64,000 nucleotides of DNA from Chitinophagaceae bacterium (GCA_947458275.1 CANGYR010000005.1:62001-126000); one strand, 5' to 3'; shown: positions 15,026 through 25,118, counted from the first letter of the stretch. Notes: generated by a model not told the origin, from the sequence alone. Numbers and translations are program-made.

Positions 15026-17647
15026 ATGAAGAAATTTTTATCCTCATTTATTTTAATTGTTTTCCTCTCATTTATTGCCCTTGAAAGTTTTGCCCAACAA
15101 AGGGTAAAAAAAGTGGTATTCCAGGCATTCTGGTGGGACTACTGGAATAGTAATTTTAAATATAAATGGGCCGATTATCTAACAGAGTTGGCACCGCGTC
15201 TGAAGGCTTCGGGTGTAGATGCAATTTGGATTCCGCCGATTTCAAAAAGCGGAACTCCGAATTTTGTCGGGTATAGCCCATTTGATCATTATGATCTGGG
15301 GGACAAATATCAAAAGGGAGGAGGAGATTCTCTTTCTGTCAGAACCCGCATGGGTACAAAAGATGAATTGCTCCGTATGATTGCAGTAATGCATGCCAAC
15401 GGTATTGAGGTTATACAGGATATCGTTTTAAACCATGTGAATGATGCGGGCACTAACAATGGCACCGGAGGACGTGATCCGCAAAGTCCGTTTTCCATCG
15501 CCAATGCAAATGGATTCAAAAACTTCCGTTATGTATCATACAGTACCCCGCTGCTGGATGAATCACAAAATGATTATTTCACCCGCAATGGAAGATGGCC
15601 AAAAAACTTCACCAATTTTTATCCCAATCAGAATAATAACTGCACCACAGGTGATATATGTTCGCCATTCTTTGGACCTGATGTATCTTTTGAGGCCAAC
15701 GCCATCGGTCGCAGTTCGAATATCCCTACAACCGGTTCTGCCAGAATAGGAACTATTTCCAGAAATTTCGTGAACCCTACACAGGCTACCAACTACATGC
15801 GCGACAATGCACGTAACTGGATTATGTGGTTAAAAAAACAAACCGGTGTGGATGGATGGAGATGGGATGCAGTAAAACACTTCCCTGTTTATGTGCAGGA
15901 AGATCTGATATTCAATACAAAATATAATTTACCTGCTTTTGCCAGAGGCGGAGAAAACATGCTATGTATCGGTGAGTGGATTGGAAGCAGCGGCGACCTG
16001 GATAACTATGTGAATGCTGTAAAAAGCGGTACAGAAGAGCATACCGGAACATTTGATTTTAGTCTGAGAGGTTATGGTCCCAATGGAGGTATTTATGGCA
16101 TGGTGCTCGGACTGGGAGGCTATAACATGCAAAACCTTCCCGGCGAACAGCAGTCAAAGCGCTATTTTGATTATGCTACACAAAGAGTACACAGAACCGT
16201 TCCGTTTGTAAACAGCCATGATACCTATCGCCCTTTTCTTAATGCAAATGGCGATTTCCTCAAACCGCTTGGAGATGCCACCGGATGGAATACCGGACAA
16301 GAATTGGGTGGCAACGGACAGCATATTGACCCAAGAGAACCAAGATTATTTGCTGCTTATGCTGCTTCTTTTGCTCTTGATGGCAATCCCTGCGTTTTCT
16401 TTGAAGATTTGTTTGATATTGGAACAACAGGTAAAAGGTTTTCTCATTTACCGACCAGCACAACAGACTTGCCTATTCGTAGGGATATACAAAATATCAT
16501 ACAGGCTCACCAAAGGCTGAGTTTTAAAGACGGCGATTATGCTGTCCCTACAGCACTTACCGGCACCCAGGCTCCTTTCTTTGAAAAGGGATCTGCCGGC
16601 GATCACCTGGTAGTAGAGCGTACAGGTCGCGCTATCATTGGCATTACCGATAAATTCAGTGCTGTTGCTGACAACTCTCAGGATGAGGAAGTCTGGGTAA
16701 ACGTATCCAATCCCACTTGGAGAAATATAGATTTGATTGATTATAGTGGGGCACATGGATTAACTACCACCAGAGTCTATGACGATGGAAGAGTATTGAT
16801 TAAAACCGCTCCTGTGGGACACACCATTCCGGGGGCTAACGGACACGGATACTCGATATGGGCTCCTGCTCCTGAAGCATTTGGTTTTACTTCTGTAAAT
16901 CAGATGTATGATTACCTGGCTACTTACAATCAAAGCAGAAGCGTTCAGACAACTCAGGAATGGGAAATGGCTAATGATTTAGGAGACAGCCACGCCAAAT
17001 CACTGAAGCAAGGAGGAAGTTTACCGGCAAACTCCACTGCCCAAAGAACTGTAGGAAGAATTTTTGCTGTTGCCGGAACACCAATTAACACAGCGCTTTA
17101 TCCGGAAATAAACGGCAGAAGCCAGCGCATAACTATTCAAAACGGAACTGGTACCATTGTGAGCTCTATCACCGGAAACTCTTCCAATACTGCGCCGCTC
17201 ACTTTATCATATACTGCACCTTCCACAGGATGGTACACTATCAGAATCAACAACACCCTCTCAACGGTTTCCGCACAAAAAGCCTGGGTTAATGTCACGT
17301 ATACCGCACCAACAACAGTAAATACCAGAACTACACCTGCTCCGTCATTCCGTCCGCTTGCACCGGATGCAACCTCGGAAAGCATTCCGGTCGCCCTGGA
17401 AAATGCTGTTTACCCCAACCCTACCAAAGGCGACATCAGATTTGATATCCCCGAACTGAGGGCAGATGAGCAAATCACTTGCGTAGTTACAGATGCTTCC
17501 GGAAGAAACATCCTGAGCATAAGAAACAATATTTTCGCTATTCAAAAAACCATCAGCAGTGTGCTGCCGGGGAAAAAAGCAGGAGTATATATCATACAAT
17601 TATCATCACAAAAGAAACAGTACAACACAAGAGTCGTAAAGTTATAG
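15026..17647 (+). CDS. Secreted GH13 alpha-amylase with type IX secretion sorting domain
   Basis: An 873-residue starch-degrading enzyme. Signal peptide at residues 1-24 from ATG 15026 (MKKFLSSFILIVFLSFIALE). GH13 barrel to about residue 520 with nucleophile in DGWRWDAVKHFP, acid/base in CIGEWIGS and transition-state histidine-aspartate in FVNSHDTYRPF; a DIVLNHVND calcium/substrate block is also seen. Two beta domains follow, then a C-terminal type IX sorting domain (VYPNPTKGDIRFDIP ... RVVKL). A promoter with TTG at 14969, 17 bases and TAAATTCA at 14989 is likely. Exported and probably anchored at the cell surface. Confidence 0.92.
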   Translation: MKKFLSSFILIVFLSFIALESFAQQRVKKVVFQAFWWDYWNSNFKYKWADYLTELAPRLKASGVDAIWIPPISKSGTPNFVGYSPFDHYDLGDKYQKGGGDSLSVRTRMGTKDELLRMIAVMHANGIEVIQDIVLNHVNDAGTNNGTGGRDPQSPFSIANANGFKNFRYVSYSTPLLDESQNDYFTRNGRWPKNFTNFYPNQNNNCTTGDICSPFFGPDVSFEANAIGRSSNIPTTGSARIGTISRNFVNPTQATNYMRDNARNWIMWLKKQTGVDGWRWDAVKHFPVYVQEDLIFNTKYNLPAFARGGENMLCIGEWIGSSGDLDNYVNAVKSGTEEHTGTFDFSLRGYGPNGGIYGMVLGLGGYNMQNLPGEQQSKRYFDYATQRVHRTVPFVNSHDTYRPFLNANGDFLKPLGDATGWNTGQELGGNGQHIDPREPRLFAAYAASFALDGNPCVFFEDLFDIGTTGKRFSHLPTSTTDLPIRRDIQNIIQAHQRLSFKDGDYAVPTALTGTQAPFFEKGSAGDHLVVERTGRAIIGITDKFSAVADNSQDEEVWVNVSNPTWRNIDLIDYSGAHGLTTTRVYDDGRVLIKTAPVGHTIPGANGHGYSIWAPAPEAFGFTSVNQMYDYLATYNQSRSVQTTQEWEMANDLGDSHAKSLKQGGSLPANSTAQRTVGRIFAVAGTPINTALYPEINGRSQRITIQNGTGTIVSSITGNSSNTAPLTLSYTAPSTGWYTIRINNTLSTVSAQKAWVNVTYTAPTTVNTRTTPAPSFRPLAPDATSESIPVALENAVYPNPTKGDIRFDIPELRADEQITCVVTDASGRNILSIRNNIFAIQKTISSVLPGKKAGVYIIQLSSQKKQYNTRVVKL

Positions 17648-17677
17648 TATCCTGCCTCTGAGGTGGGTTTAAAAAAC

Positions 17678-17718
17678 AAAAGGGATCTTTTTCTTCGGAA
17701 TCAGGTCCCTTTTATTTT
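17678..17718. terminator. Bidirectional terminator between amylase and VOC genes
   Basis: AAAAGGGA (17678-17685) pairs with TCCCTTTT (17706-17713); T-rich on the plus side and A-rich on the other. The VOC stop codon lies inside the hairpin's distal arm. It would end both convergent transcripts. Confidence 0.75.
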
Positions 17719-18095
17719 TGATAAAATTCAATTGGTAAATTATCAGGATCAGCTATGAAAGTAAATTTCTTTTGCGTGAGCTCATCTACTCTTACCGGCT
17801 CTACCTCAATGTTGTAGCGGTTTAAATGCTGAATGACTTCGTCCAGATTGTCCACTTCAAATGCCAGGTGACGTAAGCCAACTGCTTCGGGTTTTGATGG
17901 TCTGGGTGGTGGGGATGGAAATGAAAATAATTCAATAACATATCGGCCATTCAATGAAAGATCTAGTTTGTATGATTGTCTTTCTTTTCTGTAGGTCTCT
18001 CTAATAACTTTCAATCCTAAAATTTCAGTATAAAATTTCTTCGAGACTTCATAATCAGAACAAATAATGGCAATATGATGGATTCCTTTAAGCAA
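17712..18095 (-). CDS. VOC-family (glyoxalase-like) metalloprotein
   Basis: A 127-residue vicinal-oxygen-chelate protein with paired beta-alpha-beta-beta-beta modules. Likely metal ligands are His7 (GIHHIAI), a glutamate in VIELFSF, His in LRHLAFEV and Glu in LPIEFYQK. Such small proteins include lactoylglutathione lyase-like enzymes; the substrate is not known. The start is TTG at 18095, matching the usual family beginning; no ATG is available. It follows the MgtC-like gene by 12 bases, so they are probably cotranscribed. Confidence 0.82.
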   Translation of the reverse strand: MLKGIHHIAIICSDYEVSKKFYTEILGLKVIRETYRKERQSYKLDLSLNGRYVIELFSFPSPPPRPSKPEAVGLRHLAFEVDNLDEVIQHLNRYNIEVEPVRVDELTQKKFTFIADPDNLPIEFYQK

Positions 18096-18107
18096 CTATT
18101 AAAACGT

Positions 18108-18752
18108 TTAAACATCAAAGCTTTTCACATCTTGATGTTGCAATAAAAACTGATTTACTAAATCATAATTTCTGTCGGGCGAACTAATCCTGTATAAATA
18201 AACGGCGTCATTGTTTTCCTTAAACATCTTCATACAACGAAATGTCAGACCGTGGGTGTTAAAGAATTCTTCTAATTCGGGTTTTAATGTGTTTCCCAAT
18301 AATACGGTCCGTATCCGATAGTCTTTCACCTTATGGAATCTGCTTATAAAACGATGTACCGGCTCAAGAACAAATAGTGCTATTACCACTATGATGGTTA
18401 CTACAATTGCAAGAGGGTAATTGTGATAACCTATTGCCATTCCCAATGCAGCAGTAATCCATATCAATGCAGCTGTGGTGAGTCCGTTTACAGAAATGCC
18501 TTCTTTGAAAATCACCCCGGCACCAATGAAACCGATGCCTGTTACAATATTACTGGCAATACGATCTGCACCACCTCCCGAAACTATTTCCTTTGAAAGA
18601 ATGGTGTACAGACAAGAACCCACAGAAATTAAAATCATTGTACGAAAACCAGCCGGCTTACTTCTGAACTCACGTTCAATTCCCAGAATGGCGCCTATAA
18701 TAAAAGCAACAGAAACCTGAGCGGCTTCCTCAAAATAAATTGAAATATCCAT
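18108..18752 (-). CDS. MgtC/SapB-family membrane protein
   Basis: A 214-residue inner-membrane protein. Four or five membrane segments fill residues about 10-130, with the family block AFIIGAILGIEREFRSKPAGFRT split over two stretches and VTGIGFIGAGVIFKEG. The C-terminal cytoplasmic domain (about residues 140-214) is ACT-like in length. MgtC proteins affect magnesium homeostasis and membrane potential; some modulate the F-ATPase. First gene of a two-gene unit with the VOC gene. Confidence 0.9.
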   Translation of the reverse strand: MDISIYFEEAAQVSVAFIIGAILGIEREFRSKPAGFRTMILISVGSCLYTILSKEIVSGGGADRIASNIVTGIGFIGAGVIFKEGISVNGLTTAALIWITAALGMAIGYHNYPLAIVVTIIVVIALFVLEPVHRFISRFHKVKDYRIRTVLLGNTLKPELEEFFNTHGLTFRCMKMFKENNDAVYLYRISSPDRNYDLVNQFLLQHQDVKSFDV

Positions 18753-18805
18753 GGTTCTTTATTAAGTACCAATAAAGTTAAAGATAATAATCACATTCAA
18801 AAACA

Positions 18806-19264
18806 TTAAAACAATTCTTCCACAACTTTGTACCGATAATCAAAAATTTGTTTGAGTTGATTTTTCACGAAGAGAGTATGTGCGATGTCGCCAAGAAAGC
18901 CAAGCGGTAATTTATAATGTACAATATCTGTCATCTCCACACCTTTATCATTTTCTTTGAAATGATGCTGGTGATGCCATAAACTATAAGGACCAAAACG
19001 TTGTTCGTCAATAAAATATTTTTTGTCCTCCACATGCGTAATCTCTGTCATCCAGTAGAGCGGGATACCCAATACCGGTTTTACCTTGTATTCAATAATC
19101 TGACCGGAATACATTTTTTCTCCATGATGTTTGGAAATAATTTGAAATCCTAAATGATCAGGAGTGATTTTCTGAAGGTTTTTCGGACTACTGAAAAAAT
19201 CCCAAGCTACCTCTAATGAAACTGGCAGCTGTTGTACTGTTTGAAGGCTATAAACTTTACTCAT
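18806..19264 (-). CDS. SRPBCC-fold ligand-binding protein
   Basis: A 152-residue single-domain START/Bet v1-like protein, the ATG being at 19264 (MSKVYSLQTVQQLPVSLEVA). Family pattern: VAWDFFSSPKNLQKITPDHL near the N terminus and a long C-terminal helix FVKNQLKQIFDYRYKVVEEL. Members bind hydrophobic ligands; the ligand here is unknown. It is divergent from the Ig-like lipoprotein gene and separate from mgtC by 53 bases. Confidence 0.8.
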   Translation of the reverse strand: MSKVYSLQTVQQLPVSLEVAWDFFSSPKNLQKITPDHLGFQIISKHHGEKMYSGQIIEYKVKPVLGIPLYWMTEITHVEDKKYFIDEQRFGPYSLWHHQHHFKENDKGVEMTDIVHYKLPLGFLGDIAHTLFVKNQLKQIFDYRYKVVEELF

Positions 19265-19396
19265 AACATTCAAACAATTAAATAGAGGTATTGTTTGGGG
19301 ATTATATTAATCTTATTTGAATGGGTCAAAGCCAGTCAAAAAGGTTTTAACTTTACCCCGTTAAAACAACAGTTTCAATATTTAAGCATTCTATTA

Positions 19397-20797
19397 ATGA
19401 GAAATGCCATTTTCGGGTTTTTATCTCTTTTGTTCCTGGGATATCTGATTATCGCCACATGCGGCGGATGTGCTCAAATCGGTGCACCTACCGGAGGGCC
19501 GAAAGATACTACCGCACCCATTCTGGTAAAGGCAGTGCCCGATAACCAATCAATTAATTTTAAAGAAAATAAAATCACCCTGCAATTTGATGAGTATGTG
19601 GACTTGCAAAATATGCAGAGCAATCTGCTTGTATCGCCACTACCCAAAAACACGCCTTCGGTATCAAGTAATCTAAGAACCGTGACCATTAAATTGAAAG
19701 ACAGCTTACTTCCTAATACTACTTACACAATCAATCTCGGCGATGCAATAAAGGATGTGAATGAAGGGAATGTTTACAAAGATTTTGTTTATACTTTTTC
19801 AACTGGAGCAGTGATTGACTCTCTTGAAATTAATGGAAAAGTGATCATGGCAGAGTCGGGAAAAATCGACAGCACGCTCACGGTCATGCTTTATAAAAAG
19901 GCTTCAGACAGTGATGTAATTAAAAGGAAGCCGGATTATGTCTCCAGAATGAACAGCGAAGGAAGGTTTGTTTTTAAAAATCTACCTGCGGCATCATTCA
20001 GCGTATATGCATTAAAAGATGGCGATGGTAGCAAAACTTACAACTCAGGCACTGAAATATTTGCGTTCATTGATAAGCAAGTAAATACTGCTGAAACAAA
20101 TGGCCCCGTTAAACTTCTGGCTTATGCTGAAAAGAAACAATCAGCTAATACTCCAGTTTCCTCAACAAAAAAAGTAAAAGAAAAGAAATTAAGGTACACC
20201 ACAAACCTCTCCAACCAGCAACACGATATCCTGCAGCCAATAGAGCTCAATATGAATATGCCGTTGAAAAATTTTAATTCGGATAAAATTATTCTCACAG
20301 ATACTTCTTTTAATCCAATTAAAAATGTTTCAGTTGCATTAGACAGCAACAGAGAGCGTATTTACATTCGTCACCAGTGGAAAGAAAATGAAAAGCTATT
20401 TCTCCTCGTTAGCAATGACGCTATTAGTGATGAGGCCGGCAACGGATTGTCAAAAGCAGATACTATTACATTTAGATGCAAAAGCAAAGAAGATTATGGA
20501 ACAGTATTGCTTAGGTTTAAAAACATAGATGTAAGCAAACATCCTGTTGTACAGTTTATGGAGGGAGATAAAATTAAGACAGAATCGGCTCTAACAACTT
20601 TGGAATATTCAAATAAAATGTTTTCGCCCGGGGAATATGAAATACGGATTTTGCTAGATGATAACAACAACGGCAAATGGGACCCGGGTAACTATTCGCA
20701 AAAGCTGCAGCCGGAAAAATGCCATGCTTTCCCACAGAAACTTACGGTGAAAGCGAACTGGGACAATGAAAGAGATATTGAATTAAAAGAAGAATAA
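19397..20797 (+). CDS. Lipoprotein with bacterial Ig-like domain
   Basis: A 466-residue protein with a signal sequence and a lipobox-like cysteine (LIIATCGGCAQIGAPTGGPK) followed by DTTAPILVKAVPDNQSINF, a pattern common to a Bacteroidota family carrying an Ig-like (Big_5/SbsA) domain at about residues 40-140. The remainder is beta-rich, with two further Ig-like repeats likely. The start ATG at 19397 is chosen because it begins the signal peptide. Location: outer membrane or cell surface. Function unknown. Confidence 0.78.
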   Translation: MRNAIFGFLSLLFLGYLIIATCGGCAQIGAPTGGPKDTTAPILVKAVPDNQSINFKENKITLQFDEYVDLQNMQSNLLVSPLPKNTPSVSSNLRTVTIKLKDSLLPNTTYTINLGDAIKDVNEGNVYKDFVYTFSTGAVIDSLEINGKVIMAESGKIDSTLTVMLYKKASDSDVIKRKPDYVSRMNSEGRFVFKNLPAASFSVYALKDGDGSKTYNSGTEIFAFIDKQVNTAETNGPVKLLAYAEKKQSANTPVSSTKKVKEKKLRYTTNLSNQQHDILQPIELNMNMPLKNFNSDKIILTDTSFNPIKNVSVALDSNRERIYIRHQWKENEKLFLLVSNDAISDEAGNGLSKADTITFRCKSKEDYGTVLLRFKNIDVSKHPVVQFMEGDKIKTESALTTLEYSNKMFSPGEYEIRILLDDNNNGKWDPGNYSQKLQPEKCHAFPQKLTVKANWDNERDIELKEE

Positions 20798-20869
20798 ACT
20801 TTGTCTTTTGTCCGAATAGAAAAAATTTAGATTGCTTACGGCACTTAGTAAAAGTAAAAAATCAGCGCA

Positions 20870-21460
20870 ATGTCTTTTAATCCTTTTGGCATAACCGGAA
20901 TCGTATTATGCGGAGGTGAAAGCTCCCGAATGGGTTCAGACAAAGCTTTTTTACAATACCATAATACAGAGCAATATCGGCATATCGCCAATTTTTTTTC
21001 GGATAAGAATATTCCTGTAATAATCTCATGCAATGAACAACAGGCGAAAAAAATAGAAAAAGAATACACAACATTGATTGATGATGAATTGTATAAAAAC
21101 AACGGTCCAATCTCAGGACTTCTGACTGCTTTTAAAAATAATCCGGATGAATCATTTATTCTTGTAGGATGTGACTATCCGCTGGTAAATCAAGATCACA
21201 TTAAAAAATTGGTTTCACTAAGTCAGCATGGATATGATGCAATCTGCTATGTACGAAAAAGCAATTTGACTATTAATGAGCCGCTGATTACATTTTACAA
21301 TAATAGTTTTAAAGAAAAATTATTTACTTCATTTAATTCAGGAAATACATCGATAAAAAAAGTTTTAGACCAAGTGAATACTTTTAAAATTATTGTTGAG
21401 GATGATTTATTTTTAAAAAGCTTTGATACGCCCGAGGATTTCCATTCCTTTTATAATTAA
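20870..21460 (+). CDS. mobA: MobA, molybdenum cofactor guanylyltransferase
   Basis: A 196-residue enzyme that attaches GMP to molybdopterin to make the MGD cofactor used by the oxidoreductase three genes on. Nucleotide-binding signature LCGGESSRMGSDKA (residues 10-23) with the LxGGxSxRMGxDKA pattern; magnesium aspartate in LVGCDYPLV. First of four closely spaced genes (mobA, fdhD, small protein, oxidoreductase), a self-contained molybdenum-enzyme unit. The fdhD ATG follows after eight bases. Confidence 0.9.
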   Translation: MSFNPFGITGIVLCGGESSRMGSDKAFLQYHNTEQYRHIANFFSDKNIPVIISCNEQQAKKIEKEYTTLIDDELYKNNGPISGLLTAFKNNPDESFILVGCDYPLVNQDHIKKLVSLSQHGYDAICYVRKSNLTINEPLITFYNNSFKEKLFTSFNSGNTSIKKVLDQVNTFKIIVEDDLFLKSFDTPEDFHSFYN

Positions 21461-21468
21461 TATCATAC

Positions 21469-22314
21469 ATGAACTATTCCATTACAGAAGTCAGAATCAA
21501 TAAGTACACAGAAGGTAAATTTTCTGAGACGGATGATATACTTGCCGCTGAAGAACCACTGGAAATTAAGCTGGTACATGGTCCTGCAAACAACCGACAA
21601 ACTACCAATGTTTCCATTACAATGCGTACTCCCGGTAATGATCTCGAACTGGCAGTTGGGTTTTTGTTTACAGAAGGCATTATCAATAATATCCATCAAT
21701 TAGCCATTAATCCTAAAACATACGAGCATCAGCATCTGCTTAATACCATACATATCCATTGCAACGAACAAATACATATTGACGAAAAGCTTTTACAAAG
21801 AAATTTCTATACAACATCAGCATGCGGAGTTTGTGGAAAAGCGAGCATAGATGCAGTTTTTAATCTGGTAGCCGACAACTCGATTATAAAGAATTTCACT
21901 TTTTCAAAAAATGTAATCATTCAGTTGCCGGAACTTTTAAGCCAACGACAAGACGTATTCAATCATACAGGTGGCATTCATGCCGCTGCTCTTTTCAGTA
22001 AAGAAGGTGTATTGCTTCAAACAAGGGAAGATGTTGGCCGACATAACGCGCTCGACAAATTGATTGGTGCATATTTTATGCAATCCTCTGATCAGGAAAT
22101 TATTCCGGAAGAAACTATTTTACTATTAAGCGGCAGAGCCAGCTTCGAATTGATGCAAAAATCAGCTATGGCGGGCATTTCTGTTATTTGTGCCGTGGGA
22201 GCACCATCAAGTCTGGCTGTTGAAACTGCCAAAAAATTCGGAATTACGCTAATAGGCTTTTTGAGAAACAACCGCTTCAATATCTACTCAAATCCACAGC
22301 GAATTGAATGGTAA
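21469..22314 (+). CDS. fdhD: FdhD, sulfur carrier for molybdenum oxidoreductase
   Basis: A 281-residue FdhD protein. It passes sulfur from a cysteine desulfurase to the molybdenum cofactor of formate-dehydrogenase-type enzymes. The sulfur-carrying CxxC pair is at Cys119 and Cys122 (TTSACGVCGKAS). Other family blocks: PGNDLELAVGFLFTEGI, FNHTGGIHAAALF and REDVGRHNALDKLIG, ending with ISVICAVGAPSSLAVETA. Lies 8 bases after mobA and 44 before the small protein gene. Confidence 0.95.
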   Translation: MNYSITEVRINKYTEGKFSETDDILAAEEPLEIKLVHGPANNRQTTNVSITMRTPGNDLELAVGFLFTEGIINNIHQLAINPKTYEHQHLLNTIHIHCNEQIHIDEKLLQRNFYTTSACGVCGKASIDAVFNLVADNSIIKNFTFSKNVIIQLPELLSQRQDVFNHTGGIHAAALFSKEGVLLQTREDVGRHNALDKLIGAYFMQSSDQEIIPEETILLLSGRASFELMQKSAMAGISVICAVGAPSSLAVETAKKFGITLIGFLRNNRFNIYSNPQRIEW

Positions 22315-22358
22315 TATGAATTTTTGAGCTTACTTTTATTCTTTCAAATTATTCGTCA

Positions 22359-22727
22359 ATGAAAATCAGAATCAAAGGCAATTCTATAAGAATAAGACTT
22401 ACAAAAACAGAAGTGGAAAATTTCAGTAAGGAAGGTTTCATTGAGGAAAAAACCGAATTTGGCAACAATGATTTTTCATACAGAATAGAATCAAGTACAA
22501 CTCATAAAGAACTTACTGCGGCATACATTGAAAATCGAATAGTTATTTATATTCCCATGGCTATTGCGGAAAACTGGATCTCAACTGATCAGGTGGGATT
22601 TGAAAATAAAATGGACATTGGCAATGACAAACATCTTTTTTTATTGATTGAAAAAGATTTTGTTTGTCTGGATAATACATTTGAAGATCAGACTGATAAT
22701 TATCCCAATCCAAATGCGGTTTGTTAA
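22359..22727 (+). CDS. Small conserved protein of the molybdenum-enzyme cluster (possibly DUF7009)
   Basis: A 122-residue protein, no signal peptide or membrane segment, beginning MKIRIKGNSIRIRLTKTEVE and ending NPNAVC. From memory it resembles DUF7009 proteins, but I cannot confirm that. It ends nine bases before the oxidoreductase ATG and is cotranscribed with it, so a role in maturation or stability of that enzyme is a reasonable inference. An acidic middle and an isolated Cys at the very end are visible; no known motif. Confidence 0.65.
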   Translation: MKIRIKGNSIRIRLTKTEVENFSKEGFIEEKTEFGNNDFSYRIESSTTHKELTAAYIENRIVIYIPMAIAENWISTDQVGFENKMDIGNDKHLFLLIEKDFVCLDNTFEDQTDNYPNPNAVC

Positions 22728-22736
22728 CCTAGATAC

Positions 22737-25046
22737 ATGAGCGACAATTATCACAATAATCCTAATGCAGAAAATCCGGAAAAATTCACCAGAATCAAAC
22801 TCTCTGAGCCAAAAACTGCTGCAGCCGGTATTCCTGCTGTAATAGAGTCGGCAAAGCATGTGTTTTCTGAGATGGGTCCTGTAAGGGCGTTCAAAGCTTT
22901 GTTCAGCGTGAATCAAAAAAAAGGATTTGATTGTCCCGGTTGTGCATGGCCCGATCCCGATGATGACCGCTCAAGCTTAGGTGAATATTGCGAGAATGGC
23001 GTTAAAGCCATTGCAGAAGAAGCTACCAATAAAAAGCTGACTGAAAAATTCTTTGCTGAACATTCTGTTGCTGATTTATCCAAACTCGATGATTATACAA
23101 TTGGCAAGAAAGGACGCATCGCGCAGCCCATGTATCTCCGAAAGGGTGCTACTCATTATGAACCTATATCCTGGGAAGATGCATTTAAACTCATTGCTCA
23201 GCATATTCACAAACTGGATTCTCCTGATGAAGCTGTGTTCTACACTTCGGGAAGAACAAGTAATGAAGCTGCTTTTTTATACCAGTTGTTTGTCAGAGAA
23301 CTCGGCACCAACAATCTGCCTGATTGTTCTAATATGTGTCATGAAAGCAGTGGCGTAGCGCTCACTGAATCAGTGGGCATTGGGAAAGGTTCTGTTACCC
23401 TTGAAGATTTTTACGAAGCAGAGGTTATTATTATTCTGGGTCAGAATCCCGGAACCAACCACCCGCGGATGTTACAGGCCTTACAGAAAGCCAAAGAAAA
23501 CGGATGTAAAATCATCTCGGTAAACCCTTTGCCGGAAACAGGTTTGATTGGCTTCAATAATCCACAGCAGATAAAAGGCATGCTGGGCATCACAAACGAG
23601 TTGACTGATTTGTTTTTACAAATAAAAATCAATGGAGATCTCGCCTTATTAAAAGCCATTGAACAAAGATTATTTGAAGAAGAACAAAAAAATCCGGGTG
23701 CTGTTTTTGATTTGAATTTTATCAAAGAACATACTCATCAATACGATGATTTTATTAATAATATCAATAAATATTCAACCGAGCTTTTATTGAAAGCATG
23801 TGGTATTTCAACGGCTCAGTTAGAGGAGGCTGTTGAAATATTAAAAAATAAAAATAAAATCATCGCTTGCTGGGCAATGGGATTAACACAGCATAAAAAT
23901 GCGGTGGCCACTATTCAGGAAATCGTCAATTTATTATTGCTGAAAGGCAGTATTGGTAAGCCCGGAGCGGGCACCTGTCCCGTTCGCGGACACAGCAATG
24001 TGCAGGGCGACAGAACGATGGGTATTTATGAAAAGCCATCCGAAAAATTTCTGGATGCAATAGATAAAAGCTTTGGTTTTGCGCCACCCAGAAAACATGG
24101 ATTAGATGTAGTAGACAGTATTAAAGCAATGCATCAGGGTAAAGCGAAATTATTTTTTGCAATGGGAGGCAATTTCTTATCGGCAACTCCTGATACAAAA
24201 TTTACCGCTGAAGCGTTGCAAAAATGTACCCTTACGGTACAGGTTTCTACGAAATTAAATCGCAGTCATTTGATAACCGGCAAAGAAGCCCTGATACTTC
24301 CCACCTACGGCAGAAGCGATAAAGATATTGTTAATGGAGTAGAGCAATTTATAAGTTGTGAAAACTCAATGGGCGTAGTGCAACAAAGCAAAGGCAACTT
24401 AAAACCAGTAAGCAAGCAGCTTATGAGCGAGTCACTTATTGTCTGTAATCTGGCCAAACATGTTTTGGGTTCAAAGTCAACAATAAACTGGAGTCTATTC
24501 GCAACAGATTATGATCACATCAGAGATGCGATAGAAAAAACAATTCCGGGATTTGAAAACTATAACGAACGCGTAAGAAAACCCGGTGGATTTTATCTGC
24601 CCAATGCTTCCCGGAAAGGAAAGTTTAATACTTTTTCCGGCAAAGCCAATTTTAGTATTTCCGATATTGAATTCCAACAACACCAACCGGACGAATTGGT
24701 AATGATGACAGTTAGAAGTCACGATCAGTTCAACACTACTGTTTATGGATTAAATGACCGATACCGAGGTGTAAGCAATGAGAGAAGGGTTATCTTTATG
24801 AATAAGGAAGATATCCTCGAAAGAGAACTAAAAGGGGGAGATATAGTTGATTTGTTTAATTCTCATAATGGAATTGAAAGAGTTGCCCGGAAATTTCTGG
24901 TCATTGAATTCAATATTCCTAAAGGCTGTGTAGCTACCTATTTCCCCGAAACCAATGTGCTGGTGCCTATAGACAGTGTGGCAGAAAAGAGCAATACGCC
25001 CACCAGCAAATACATAGTGTTGAAAGTTAGAAAACATATCGATTGA
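22737..25046 (+). CDS. FdhF/YdeP-family molybdopterin oxidoreductase
   Basis: A 769-residue enzyme of the DMSO-reductase superfamily, YdeP branch. Near the N terminus only two cysteines (Cys66, Cys69, in FDCPGCAWPD) plus one in GEYCENG appear where a four-cysteine cluster might be, a pattern typical of this branch. Active-site block NMCHESSGVALTESVGIGKG, then a cofactor-binding IIILGQNPGTNHPRML, and CPVRGHSNVQGDRTMGI. The last quarter is the molybdopterin-dinucleotide-binding domain (MMTVRSHDQFNTTVYGLNDR). Reaction unknown; YdeP-type enzymes are linked to acid resistance in enterics. Cofactor supplied by MobA and FdhD upstream. Confidence 0.9.
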   Translation: MSDNYHNNPNAENPEKFTRIKLSEPKTAAAGIPAVIESAKHVFSEMGPVRAFKALFSVNQKKGFDCPGCAWPDPDDDRSSLGEYCENGVKAIAEEATNKKLTEKFFAEHSVADLSKLDDYTIGKKGRIAQPMYLRKGATHYEPISWEDAFKLIAQHIHKLDSPDEAVFYTSGRTSNEAAFLYQLFVRELGTNNLPDCSNMCHESSGVALTESVGIGKGSVTLEDFYEAEVIIILGQNPGTNHPRMLQALQKAKENGCKIISVNPLPETGLIGFNNPQQIKGMLGITNELTDLFLQIKINGDLALLKAIEQRLFEEEQKNPGAVFDLNFIKEHTHQYDDFINNINKYSTELLLKACGISTAQLEEAVEILKNKNKIIACWAMGLTQHKNAVATIQEIVNLLLLKGSIGKPGAGTCPVRGHSNVQGDRTMGIYEKPSEKFLDAIDKSFGFAPPRKHGLDVVDSIKAMHQGKAKLFFAMGGNFLSATPDTKFTAEALQKCTLTVQVSTKLNRSHLITGKEALILPTYGRSDKDIVNGVEQFISCENSMGVVQQSKGNLKPVSKQLMSESLIVCNLAKHVLGSKSTINWSLFATDYDHIRDAIEKTIPGFENYNERVRKPGGFYLPNASRKGKFNTFSGKANFSISDIEFQQHQPDELVMMTVRSHDQFNTTVYGLNDRYRGVSNERRVIFMNKEDILERELKGGDIVDLFNSHNGIERVARKFLVIEFNIPKGCVATYFPETNVLVPIDSVAEKSNTPTSKYIVLKVRKHID

Positions 25047-25118
25047 TTCCTTGGAATATCTTGATAAAAAGCGCATACTAAATGCCATTGGCAACTCTTC
25101 CGGTGTTATTTTTGCTTA

